The position numbers and the translations under genes are program-made. A model generated the notes under the pieces. That model was given only the letters and a program-made list of their open reading frames with translations, made no database searches and was not told the DNA's origin. A DNA stretch of 64,000 bases from Rhabditoides inermis (taxonomy: Eukaryota; Nematoda; Chromadorea; Rhabditida; Rhabditidae). The DNA lies in contig CAWZYM010000338.1 of NCBI GenBank assembly GCA_963966185.1, positions 1 through 64,000 on the forward strand, read 5' to 3'. Of this stretch, positions 9,961 to 21,642 are shown piece by piece (positions within the stretch are counted from its first letter, which is position 1; every line of letters starts with the position of its first letter).

Positions 9961-11023
9961 GTGAGTATCGATTTTTTCGTTTAGTTTATTGATTTGTGCA
10001 TTTTATTATGTGATGTGTATAATCAGTTGCCAGAGCCGCCACAACTCTCACGTTCACACTTAACTCGAGTCCGCGCACACGATTTTTGTTTTGCCAATAC
10101 TTTTTGGACTTGAAAGTTTTTTTTTTATGTGACAAAGTGCTTCGACCTGTTTGTAACTACAAAAATGTTTTTTACTGCTATAGGCTTCCAATGTCGTCCA
10201 ACTATACTGCGTTTTGTGTTTCTTTACACGATTTATTGTGTTGGCTGTAACGTTCAGTTTGAAAACAGTTATAACAAAGCGTGAAAATTTGTAATCTGTG
10301 TTTTCTCCATCAACAAGAAACGCGAAGTCCAGAAAGTGCTGGCGAAACAAAAATCAAGTGCACCGACTCGGACCGCAGCCTCTGGTCTGACATACTGATG
10401 CGCTAACCACTAGGCCGCAACGGCTCGGTCTTTGACCGCCAGAAAAAAAATGGAATGAGGTAGCAAAAAACCAGCCCTGTACGTTTTCGTACTGCAAAGG
10501 TTTATGGCGCGTAGGAAAAAAGTAACACCAGAAATCGATGTCTGGGGTCCTAACTAAGGTATCCTATCAATTTGGTTCGGATCCGAGAATGTGGCTCTAA
10601 CGACACTCCTCGTTAGATAAGTATTGAATTGTTGTCACGTCACATTACTGAAAAGTCACCAAACAATGTGAAAGACTGATGGAGAAATGCAAGTACAGTA
10701 TGCATAGTATGATGTGAAATGTTGACAATTTCCTTTTTCGATTATGGTTGTGCATTACAGTTGTGCTTTTGTGAATCTGCCGGGTTTCTCAAGAACTTCA
10801 TGTAACCTCACCTCAGGCACTGCATATCTAATCTGGTATTTAAAAGAGGTCAGGCAGTTTGCTAAAGGCTATTGCGCGGGATTTTACCGGTACAAAAGCC
10901 TGATGAGAAAATACTGTGACACTCGTTTTTCGCAATCGCACTGCTTTGTATTGTTTTGTACCGTAAATATTATCATTTATTTTTCGCGTTCAGCCACAAC
11001 GATTTCTGTATCGCTATTTTCAG
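9961..11023. other. SINE-like copy and upstream part of repeated unit
   Basis: 10371-10436 (minus strand) has A-box-like GCCTAGTGGTTAGCGC and B-box-like GCGGTCCGAGTCGG. From about 10740 the sequence is another copy of the repeated unit (TTGTGC, TTTCTCAAGAAC, CATATCTAATC, TTTGCTAAAGGC). Confidence 0.5.
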
Positions 11024-11254
11024 AAAAAAACTGCGAACTAGCTTTCTAGTCTAAATCTGCTCTCCAGTCGCCTACATCGACTAATTTCCGTCAAAACTAA
11101 AGTGAAATGGTTAGTTTTGATCTGATTCAACAAATTCACATGCATCACAGCCTACAACAACAAAACATTTAGATTTATCTCTACAAACGAGTTAACGAGT
11201 ATTCTATTTTTTCTTTTTAGGGAAAGGACGCGTGATTTCTGATAGTTACGGCTA
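11024..11254 (+). pseudogene. Copy 6 of repeated exon plus RGR-exon remnant
   Basis: 11024-11109 keeps the acceptor TTTTCAG, the pattern QSPTSTNFR and the donor GTTAGT, but has an internal TAG. At 11221, after TTTTTAG, the frame reads KGRVISDSYG then TAA, matching RGRVVPESG of the exon at 2330. This is a decayed paralogue. Confidence 0.5.
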
Positions 11255-11609
11255 ATTATCTATGTCACTCTCTCAAGAGATATAGCTACGCCTCGGATCG
11301 TCGATTCAGGGAGATCGCTGTGGGACCTCTCCGATCATACGCTCACTTGCTATGTAATTGTTTGTTTTTATGACGATTGGAGCTGTGGATATCGCATAGA
11401 GAACATCATTAGAAGACTCGAATCTAGTTTTTATTGTCATATCAATTTTCAACTGAGGTCATAAATACTTTGAGTTCTCATGTTTTGTTATTAACATATT
11501 CATATTCATCAATATGATCTGTTCTTTTTGAGAGTTGTAAAGAAAGAGGGAAAGTGAAGCGACATGGAAGAAGTACATATTTTCGTAGCAATGCTTTTTA
11601 AAATAAGGT

Positions 11610-11648
<39 letters not shown>

Positions 11649-12282
11649 ATTTTTTTCTTTCTTTCTCTCTCTCACACACAACATTCTCTGCTGAGACAAC
11701 GACTTTTCGAAAAGAAAGGACTGTAAGTTTTGTTGACATCACGCATTGATGAGAATTTACCATACAATGCTAACATTCGACTATGAAACATTCATTGAAC
11801 AGAACCTAAGAAATGGAAATGCATTTCGTACATATTCGTAATTGTTAAAGTTCATTCAATTCAATTGTTTATCATTGCGTATCCAGGAAACATATGGGGA
11901 CAAAATATGTGGCTGTAATAAGTGGTGCAACGTCCTTTCTCCTTTGTTTTGTGCTCCTGTTTATTCCTTTCAATTCATACAACATTTGCGTTTTCTGCAC
12001 CTGTGAATCTGCTGGGTTTCTAAAGGACCATGTACATCGAGCGTTGTCTAATCTCGTGTCGAGCACTGTCTAATCTAAGGTCAGGCCGTTTGCTAGAGGC
12101 AACTGCGCGGGAGTTTGGCTGTTTGGCGGCACACAAAAAGCTAAACAAAGGCCCATTCACTCACTCACTCACTCATTCTGACAATCATTCCCCATACTGT
12201 CTGTTGCAAACTTCTTTTTGTTTGATGTTCTTGTTATTTTATTCGAAAAAGACATTCATTGCTTATCACGTCGTTATTCCAG
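11255..12282. other. No supported exon; CT tract and repeated unit
   Basis: CT repeat at 11613-11643. From about 11990 comes the upstream part of the fourth repeated unit (GTGAATCTGCTGGGTTTCT, TTTGCTAGAGGCAACTGC). Confidence 0.5.
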
Positions 12283-12362
12283 AAACAATGGCTAGTAGTT
12301 CTGTCGTCTAATTCGTCTCTCCAGTCGCCTACATCGACAGTTTCATCCAACATTCTTCGAAA
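12283..12362 (+). pseudogene. Copy 7 of repeated exon, open in a shifted frame
   Basis: Acceptor ATTCCAG and donor GAAAG/GTATGT. A small deletion early in the exon changes frame, after which SSLQSPTSTVSS matches the other copies. The exon is open from end to end in frame 0. Confidence 0.45.
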
Positions 12363-12548
12363 GGTATGTCACTTTTTCTCACACATTAACATGTACAAAA
12401 TGGCGGGAAAGTCTGTTTTTGTTATTATTCTGTTAAGAGATCGTTACCTTTTCTGCCACGTTTTTTACAACATAATGTTGTTATTATTACATTATGTATG
12501 TGGGAACGTCCTACTTTCAATCAGAGTTAAGTATATTTTTCTTTTCAG

Positions 12549-12708
12549 TGATGCAGTGCCCAAAGAAAAGAGGACAGTGTTTGTGAAGTTCAGAGGAATC
12601 TGCATCACATGTGGACCAAGGAGCATGCAAGAAGAAAACCAAGTGTAGGTACTGCCATAGACCTCTTTTGTGCAAGATGCCGATGCAGGACGGATGATCG
12701 ATTTGTTC
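12549..12708 (+). pseudogene. Cys-rich exon, possibly transposase-related
   Basis: After CTTTTCAG the frame starts DAVPKEKRTVFVKFRG then ICITCG, and stops at TAG. A +2 frame continues CKKKTKCRYCHRPLLC. Together the pattern CxxC..CxxC..LC resembles the zinc-binding C-terminus of piggyBac transposases, across a frameshift. Similarity is by eye and weak; it may instead belong to the repeated gene. Confidence 0.3.
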
Positions 12709-13153
12709 TGTGATCTGATTGATTGTTGTTTATATATTATGATATCTCATGTGTTGATGTTAATTAATACTACTACAAATTTTTTGATAAAATGAACGCT
12801 GAAACGCTTTTTTGTGTTGGAGAATAAAGTCTTGGCCCCGCTTTCAATAGCGAGGCCGTCTTGCATCTTGTACTTGTGAGTAGGGGGCACAAACAATTTT
12901 GCGAAAATTTTGTTCTTACTATCGTTTGATACACTACTAATGATCGTTAAAAAACTCAAAACAATTTCGAAAAATATTCAATTTCTGAAATTTTACAATT
13001 CTTGAAGGGGCGTAAATGGCGCCAATTTCGATCATTTTTTTCATATTGATGCATCGAATAGGTAACACTGAGAGGGGATTGTGCTCTATGATAACATACC
13101 TATGATATCTCACAGTCTGTATCATCAAACTGCCGCTCTTATCTTATCCATGA

Positions 13154-13189
<36 letters not shown>

Positions 13190-15151
13190 TTCTCTCTCTT
13201 TCTCACTCTCACTCTCCTCTCACTTCCCCTCTCTCTCGTATTCCCTTTTCCTCTCCCTCTCCCCTCTCTCGCGTCCTCTCTCTCCCTCTCTCTCCCTTCT
13301 CTCGTTTTTCTCATAATTCATAAACGAAGTTTTGATCAACATAATCAACCAGATTAATGTCATCTACAGTAATTCTTCAATACGTTGACACTGCGCAGTT
13401 TTTCAACTTTTTGTTTTCTTACTAGAAGTCATAGAAACACAAAGATTGTCAGAGTTGAGTCGTTACTTAATTAACGTTTTTTCTGTTGTGTATTCAAAAC
13501 GATTTGAACAAGTTACACGTCATATTAATGATCCTCACTGCATACCAGTCAGATAAGAGCTATACGATGGCTCGAGTTAGAGTTGTTATGAAAGATGTAA
13601 AATGTATCGAAACAAAACTCATAATTAACTATCAGAAATGTTTGGATGCACCGAAACAGCAGTCGACTCTCGGGTGGGTTGATGGGTCAGGGGTAGTGGC
13701 TAGATAGGTTTCTCAGTGAGTATTTTCGGACCATTCGTCGTCTTTCATTCATGTACCCCCAGATGTGCCAACATTACAAAAACAGAACGGAATTGAGACA
13801 ATTTCCAAAGAAAAGTAACTGCGAACTTTTTCTAAAGTTTTCAACTGTTTTGTACTCTCTTTTTTCACTATTTCTGGCTGCTGTAAATTTCTTTGAAATG
13901 ATGGTTTTATCTGTTATAAAGTGCGTGAAACGTATAGAAATATAAATAAATACGTAACGTATAGAATATATATATAGAAAATATAAAAAGAAAAAAAAGA
14001 AAATATAACATATAAAAAAAGTAAAGAAACGAAACCAGTTCTCATAACTTGTAGCATATCAGCTAGTCTCTTCTCAGCTTGCCGGTTTCGTTTCCATACA
14101 AATCACGCATTTCATAACTCTCAATCTCCTCCCTCTCCCTCCTCTCCTTTCCCTCTCTTTTCCTTCTCTCTTCTTTTCTCTCCATCCCTCTGCTTCTCTC
14201 CCCTCGCCCTCTCTTTCTCTCTCTCTCTCTTGCATAGATCGATAGTTTGAATATAACAAGTCGTTTATTTTTGGTAGACTCCCAAATGGTACATAACCCA
14301 GCCATGTGTGATGTGAAAGCTGCAGAAGAGTGATTCGTCGTCAGACTCTACACTTGAAACCGCGAATCCAGTGTTTGTTTTGTATAGTGTCATATGTCCT
14401 TTCATAAATGTTGTATCATGAGTATTTTCGTGAAAGTGTGGTAAGACTTAAAAAAATATATTTTTTTCATCTTTATTCTTCCTTTATTTTTTTTTCTTCT
14501 TTAATTTTCATACAAACACGGGTATGTAAAGTTTTTTTGTAGTTTTCCTTTTTACAAAACAGTTTGTATGGTTTATCGCAGCACCACGTAATCGATTATG
14601 CAAGTGAAGGAAATGTCGAAAAGCTCGGACTCGAAGGAGAGTAAAAAATCAAAAACTTGAAAATCGATCAATACTCGATCGATAATCGATCGATAAGACA
14701 TCGATCAGTAGTCTCTGGGATCGCGGGGTGAGGGAGAGTTGCCGTTCTTCAGAACGCCGCGAGGAGTGCCTGAAAAATCGATAAATCAACAAATCGATAA
14801 ACCTAGACTATATTGATTTTTCGCAATTTCACTTTTCGTATTGATTTCATTTTAGTAAAAGTGAAATGTTTTATGTTCATCAAACCAAGCGTTGTTACAA
14901 GGTTGGTGCGATATGTTTCACTCACTTTTCGAATGCACAGCATGAGTGATGCTGATAATCTGCACTTGATTTCGTTACTTATTTAAAAAAATGATCGATG
15001 ATAAAACATACATTATTTCACATTTCCATCAAAATCTAACGCAAGCTCCGCCCCATCAGTCCCAACCCTCTAACCGTCACATTTAAACAGCATGCTCCCC
15101 CTAGTCCTGCCCCTCTCACATTCAAACAGCATGTCATAAACCACGCCCCCA
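12709..15151. other. AT-rich stretch with CT arrays, no supported gene
   Basis: CT-rich arrays at 13157-13310 and 14126-14233. A GATGTGCCAACATTACAAA fragment at 13763 matches 7256. Degenerate AT repeats lie at 13940-14030. 14780-14800 and the ATCGAT-rich tract 14655-14705 are simple sequence. The 3' untranslated region of the Shisa-type gene must reach into 14470-15151. Confidence 0.4.
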
Positions 15152-16053
15152 TCAGTCCCGCCCATTCTCACCGTCAGGGTTGAACCGTACGCGCTGTTTG
15201 CTGGAGGGGAGCGAAGACGTGCTGGAGCCGTGGTACATCTCCTGATCCTCACTGAAAAGAGAGAGAGAGGTGAGAGAGTGTGCGAAATGAGAGGAGAGAA
15301 TGGAGGTTCCAGTTTTTTTTAGTGAGAATGAGATCACCCATTCCAACAAAATGAGCAAAATGAAGTGAATGAACCGGAACAAATATAATGCTCTCCTCAC
15401 CCGTAATACAAAACTCACAAAGCCTAAGGTAATAGTTAAGGTAAAATGTTTATAGGATTTTCGAAATATTGATTTTTTGTTCCTCACCGATACTGCGGCG
15501 GGTGAGTGGAGAAGACGACCGTGCCCATAGGAATTCCAAATCCGCCTGCAAAGGCAAAGGCATTGAGACTTATTCGTGAACAGTATGTTTGTATTTGTTA
15601 AATCTGGTTTGACCAACCCTACAAAACCCAAGCGAACTAGAAGCAGGTTTGTGTTCATATTTGTAAACGTTTTATGCATGCGCTTTTGTTGAATTGGAGC
15701 AACACAAACTGACTCTTTTCAAGAGATAATGCTAATTGCACTGAATATTGTTTCTCCCCACATTTTTTTCGTGTTTTTAAAATCAAATGTCAGGTATTTA
15801 CCTACGGAAATATTCGAAGACACGATATGTTCACAGTGATTAATGTATTAAGGGCGTTTCGTTAACTTATTGGTATCATAACACTTTCTTTTTTTCGATT
15901 TCGCTTTAAATTAGCATTCTGTGACAGACTCGATTCTCAAACCTGTGAAAAAACAATCACATTAATAAACAAAATAAAAACTGACAACAGAGAGGGTAGA
16001 AGCCGCGCTCGTTCTGAACGGACTCGTAGCGCTCCGGGTTGCGTCTGGAAAAG

Positions 16054-16088
<35 letters not shown>

Positions 16089-16139
16089 TCTATTCCTCAC
16101 TTCTTCAATTCTTCAAAGGCATCCTCATGTAAAAAGGTG

Positions 16140-16211
<72 letters not shown>

Positions 16212-17817
16212 CGATAGAGAGAAAGATAGATAGAGAGAGAGATAAAGAGAGAGAGAGAGAGATGCCCCACTCCCTCACCTTCTGTGCAGCCAGCAGCCGT
16301 TGCACAGCAGACAGCAGCACAGGGAGAGCAGAATGGAGAGGATGACAGACACGATCAGTCCGATGACCAGCATAGTGTAGTCGACCCTGGAAAGGTGGTG
16401 TCAATCAATCAATCAATCAATCAATCATTCAATAAATCATTCATTCAGAATCCCTATATCCTGACCGTACAACAAGTAATTAGGTAATGGCATCAGACAT
16501 CTCGTCTATATAACTGAAAAGATGCAGAAATTTTTATTTTGTAAAGTGGTGTCATGGTGTTTGGTGTCCTTTGCCTAATTGCCGAAAATGTGGTGTCGTG
16601 TCATGGTTTTTTTAATTGCATATTCCTGTCATATTCCTGTCATTGTCTTGTTATTGTCATTGATAACAAGAATATTATGTCCATATCGTGTAAAATACAC
16701 TACTGGAAGCGGAAACTTGTGACACTTTCAAAAAACCAACTACGCATTCACGCAACCTAGTGCCCCATCTTCAGAAAAGCATAGAACGCCATTTTTTTTG
16801 CAGATTTATGTGATTAACGAGAGAACCATAGTACGAGATAACTCACTGGAACATGCTCCTGTATGCAATGAATGATCGCATCACATGCTGCTGCTTTCAG
16901 AAACAGACACTCACTGGAACGTGCTCCCGTACGCGATGAACCTCTCGGGCCTTCCGTGCTCCGCTCCTGCCGCCGAGATGAGACGGTCCTCTTCAGCCCC
17001 GCAGCAGTAGTAGCCCTGAAATATACAGTTCTGTGATCACACAAATCGCGCACTGAAGATCAACTTCTAGATCAGATGAAAGACGGACAGTCAGCGCATG
17101 ACTATATGGAAAGACAGATTTTTTTGTGGAAAATTCTTTTTTCAGTATATCGCTTTACTTGTTCGGTGGTCTTTTGTTTCTTGCAAACGCAAGGCGACTC
17201 GGTTTAGAAATGTCATGCAAAACTTAGCGACACAGATTCGTGGAAGCCACGTTGACAAGTCCCACCTGCTCCTTTCCCTCGAATGAAGGACAGCACGCGA
17301 ATGCGCACTCCAGAGAGCGGCCGGATGCCTTCGGGCACTCCACCTGAAACCATACGTTGAAACCTAAATCACAGTTTTTGAAGTGTTTATATTAAAGTGT
17401 TCATAGTGTTTATATATTTTTTCGGTTTTCTTCGTGCATTCCACCTGCAACACCATGTCACTGCTCTTTTCTACACTTATTGCTTTTATGTGTTTTCAAC
17501 ATGAGTCACATAAGGCATCGCGCACCGTCACGCCATCACACTATTATTCGATTGGTGAAACGTAACCATGAAGAGCGTCGATTCCTCTTGGTAACATTGA
17601 TATTTCACTACAATCAAAGGTTCAAAAAGAGAGATAACCCCTATACCTCCTGATATTTCCATGATGAGTCATGTTTCTGGATTTTTTTTACTATTTTGAA
17701 TTACCAAAACTCAGGGAAAAGAAGTTTGATGATGAAATTGTGAAATATTCTACTCACCTTTGCTTGTGCGAGGTGTAGACAAGCGAGAGCGCAGAACGCC
17801 ACTAACAACCCACGCAT
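15152..17817 (-). CDS. Shisa/WBP1/VOPP1-superfamily single-pass membrane protein, 7 exons
   Basis: Exons on the minus strand: 17758-17817, 17266-17343, 16915-17015, 16279-16386, 15986-16044, 15488-15545 and 15152-15251. They total 188 codons and all phases agree. Residues 1-19 are a signal peptide. Residues 21-79 are a Cys-rich ectodomain with the hallmark GYYCCG. One transmembrane segment (about 84-103) is followed by the cysteine cluster CCCLLCNGC. The cytoplasmic tail has PPQY (151-154), a PPxY motif that in this superfamily binds WW-domain ubiquitin ligases. Shisa-type proteins act in ER/endosomal trafficking of receptors; the substrate here is unknown. The fifth donor is GTCAGT. The last exon either ends at the TGA at 15152 or is spliced at GAC-G/GTGAGA (15172) to an unseen exon. 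A 5' UTR intron acceptor (TTTTTCCAG) lies just upstream of the ATG. Confidence 0.88.
15641..15728. mobile_element. Single arm of a fold-back element
   Basis: Matches one arm of the inverted-repeat element at 22775-23093 (GCAGGTTTGTGTT, TTTTATGCATGCGCTTTTG, GAGATAAT end). No complementary arm was found nearby. It lies in intron 5 of the Shisa-type gene. Confidence 0.65.
16055..16262. repeat. (CT)n and (GA)n tracts within one intron
   Basis: CT tract at 16055-16090 and GA tract at 16140-16262. Both lie inside the 234-nt intron 4 of the Shisa-type gene and are complementary to each other. Confidence 0.95.
16847..16893 (-). pseudogene. Partial duplicate of Shisa exon 3 end
   Basis: Reads SFIAYRSMF and ends in the donor CA/GTGAGT, mirroring RFIAYGSTF of the true exon 70 bp away. 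From GAAAG to the donor it is open (47 nt), starting in phase 0 and ending in phase 2 like the real exon, but it lacks the YYCCG part. It could be a dead duplication or a rarely used alternative exon. Confidence 0.5.
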
Positions 17818-18067
17818 CCTACAACAAACACTGGAAAAATACGAGAGATATACAATAAACAAATAGAGAATAACACAGCAATGCTGGAAAATACAAATAT
17901 GTATGTTCGGCGGTGTTTGAAAATAGAACTATTTTCTACAATACGTGTAATCTGAACGAAAACGCATAGTGAAGGTGGTTGAATGGTCAAGAGTCGAGAG
18001 ACAAGAGAAGACTTTCACTTTCGGTACTTTTCGCCAGCAAACAGCGGCGATCAGTAATCGATAGAAG

Positions 18068-18119
<52 letters not shown>

Positions 18120-19124
18120 GAGAGAAACAGAAAACACACATAGGTAAGACGTGCGAAATGAGAAAAGGTATAGGAGACGCAGTGAATAGGTGAAAAGAGT
18201 GATTGTAAATCATTGCAAGTATCGTTGACCTCAATGCAAATCACAGTGGTGGGAAGAAGTAATGTACAGAGTACTAATAAGAACAAACAAATGATTTAAC
18301 ATTCCACTCGCGCTTCATTGACAATAATTTGCTATCATAAATGATTAATACACGAACCCGTAAACTAATAATTCAAGACGATTGATAAACATCAAAGACC
18401 TTTTGGCTACAGTGGCGGGAAAGGTTGCATACTGATCGAGACTAATTCATAGAGAGAGAAGCTTACCGGGGCAGTAGGAATCTCAAGCATACTCAAATAG
18501 ATGCGAGACAGTCGTGCGAGACAGTGTGGCGTGCCGAAGAGAGTCAGACAGCAGATAGGCGAGAGAGTGCGCGGCGCCGGAGAGACGCGAGACAAGTGAG
18601 CACACAGGGGAGGGGGGTGGCAGCGAATGAACTATTCACTCTCACTCTCGCAAGCTTCCATGAGTAAGTGGATTACCAATCGATCAGTGTTGCGAAAGAG
18701 TTATCACTAATCAGCTGATCAACGGGAAAAGTGATGCGAAAATCAGCTGATTAAATGATTAACCGATAAATAAACATAACGACAGATCAGAACAAATTAT
18801 CAGGCTTGGAATATGCTGATCCACTGATAAATAAGCACAGTATCACAGTAGATCGCAGCTAACAGTGACGACAGTTGATCACTGATGAGCAAGACATGAC
18901 TAGGACAATACGCCAAGACATCGGGACGTTGAAAAAGGCGAGAGAGATCAGCTGAGGCGATGATCAATAGCCACTAGCTGCTAGCCAATGCGGGCACATT
19001 TGGGTGTGGTCAGAGATAGTGAATCAGACAATACATTACACCCCCACCCAACCAACCAAAACGAGATTCCTTCTATTGAACTGTGTCAGAAGACTGGCGG
19101 AAGAGAGGAAATACATTACGCGTA

Positions 19125-19181
<57 letters not shown>

Positions 19182-20240
19182 CTTTCTATATCTTCCTCTC
19201 TCTCTCTTTCTCTCTCTTCCTCTCTCCACTTTCTCTCTCTCTCTCTTTCTCTTCCCTGGCGAACGGTGATTTCAACCCCCGCCTAATTCATCCAGGGCTC
19301 GCAGCTCGTTGTTCAAAAAAAAAAACAATCATCGGTTTTAGATGATAAGTGACCGTAATGTCTGAGCAGCTGTCGATCGAACAAGTAATCAAAACTGGTT
19401 AACTGACGCTGTGCACCGGCCGTACACCGGCAATGCGTTTGTTCTACTCAATCATTAGAAACATTAGAATGCTAAAATACAGTTTGTGATCGCGCGAAAC
19501 GAACAGGATAGTGAAAAATGTTTTCTATGATGCACTCGCTAAGTACTCAAACTCAACACGGTAATAAACTATTTATTTAAAACACAGGTTTCTAAATGAC
19601 CACTCATCTAACTCATCAAAATTAAGGATGGAACTAAGGGTTATCTAGGATGAACGATTTCACTATTTAATGTTTCGCAGATACGAATACTTAGTTAGTG
19701 AGTGTGTTCGTGAAATACATGCTTGTCGTTTAGCTCACATTATCATGTCCATAACAATGGTTGTTGTGAAAATTGGTGTGTCCTTTTCCCAGCATCAGAA
19801 AGGTGGTGTACGCTTCTGCAATGATGCTTTTGTGACATGTCGATGTGAGTAAAAACAGTAAGAAAACTTTGATTCGAGTGAAGTTACCTCTTTTGAGAAT
19901 GGAGAAGAAGGTAGAAAAAAGGGCTAGAAGAAGGTGGAAAAAGGGCGAGAAAAAGGTGGAAAAAAGGCGAGAAGAAGGTGGACCCACACGCTGGCCTGCC
20001 GACTCATGGGTGCGCAAAATCGCTCATAACTTTTTTTTGGAGAAAAGACACAGAGATGCCGTCACGTAGTGATCTGCTCTACGGAACCATGCGCATCTAA
20101 CTAACATGAATCGGATGACTTCACGTTGTCCTTTTGATATCGCTTTTTGAAAATTTTGGCGCGAGCCCTATCCTAAGCAAGAAAAGGGCGCTGCGCGCTT
20201 TCTCTAATTGTATGCGTCATAAAAAAAACAGTACAGCATT
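17818..20240. other. Upstream region of the Shisa-type gene and intergenic DNA
   Basis: GA tract 18069-18117. CpG-rich segment around 18480-18610 is a possible promoter for the minus-strand gene. CT arrays 19124-19255. A 22-bp purine-rich tandem repeat (GAAGAAGGTGGAAAAAGGGC) of about 3.5 copies at 19909-19982. No supported exon. Confidence 0.5.
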
Positions 20241-20246
20241 TTTATT
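20241..20246 (-). terminator. Poly(A) signal for the TIL-domain gene
   Basis: TTTATT on the plus strand is AATAAA on the minus strand, about 330 nt past the TGA stop at 20577. Confidence 0.5.
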
Positions 20247-20576
20247 GCAATGACTTGGATATGTACAAAGTCAATAACACGACAGTTATTTGCGATGAAG
20301 AGATTGTCAAAATGGTATTGCTTCACAAATATTGAGAAAATCGAGAAAAAAGGTAGATAAGGATTAGTGTAAGTGAGCATGCGTTTAGAAAATAAAATTC
20401 ATAGAGAACAGCGACCAGCGTGCTACAAAATAGTATGGATATCAGAAAGAATCAAATGTAAACCATGTTAGAGAGTTCAAAAAAATCAGATTACGTGTCA
20501 CAGTATGTAAGAGAGTATGTCTAATGAAGAAAGTCGGGCAATGTAAGAGAGTATGGTGATCGAAGAGAGCCAGACA

Positions 20577-21599
20577 TCAATGCCTGGAATGTTCTTTCCT
20601 CCACTTGGCCGATGGACCGAAACCGGGAGGGCTGCCGGATTTGGACTTCCTGAAAATTATTGAAAAATCACTCACTTACACGGGCAGTTTGTGCACCCGT
20701 CTTGGCGGATTGTTAATTTCGTTTTGCTCTCATTTTTATTTTGTATCTTATTCGCTAATCCTAACACTCTTTGATAGTATTTTTTCACCCATTATTCATT
20801 GGTATAGGTAATAATATTACATAAAAAGTAAACAAAAAAGGTAAAGGTGAAGGTATCTCGAAATGAAAAAAAACACATAAATAAAATGATAAAAAATGTT
20901 GAAATCGTAAATTAATGAATATAAACAAGATCTCATTACATTGGCGGGCGGATGCCGGGCGGAGCACTCCTGAAATATCGAAAAATTGAATACCTACTAA
21001 CCCTCCCTCAACTTTAAAACAGGTTTCAATCAATTCAAAGGATGCCCCATTGTGTGGTCGTAACTCAAACAACCATCTTTTAAATTCAAACTTGGATACA
21101 TACTTCTCCTCTCTCTTCATCTCTCTCATGCTGTATCTTACTTGCTTTTCTTTTTCTTTCTCTCTTCTAATAGGAATGCAGGATTGTATTTGTATACTCT
21201 CTTCTTCTCCTTCTTTTCCCTTTCGAATGCTCTATAGAAATGGGCAGCATTTATTATAGAACAATCTGTAGATGCCCACTTCTTCTCTTTCCTCTCTCTC
21301 CTCTGAGGGCGGATGGCCGGCGGGGCGGGATCTTTGCGCGCGCGACGCACGCGGCGGTGCAATTCTGGAAGGGAGGGTATGTCTGTCGATCTCTCTCTCT
21401 CTCTCTCTCAATCATTTTTTTTTCATTTGCCTCATCGTCTATTTTGTTATTGGTAATCAGCGGAATCAAAGTGGCATTGTCAGTTTCAAAAGCTTTCTTC
21501 GACAAACGTAAATGTGTATGAAACCAAATTTGCAAATTGCAAAATCACAAAAAAAAACTATCTTCGGGGAGAGAGACGAATTGAGAGTGGCTAAAAGGC

Positions 21600-21642
<43 letters not shown>

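Noticed and set aside
12549..12708. Active piggyBac transposase
   Set aside because: Only a short Cys-rich stretch across a frameshift resembles its C-terminus; no DDD catalytic core nearby.
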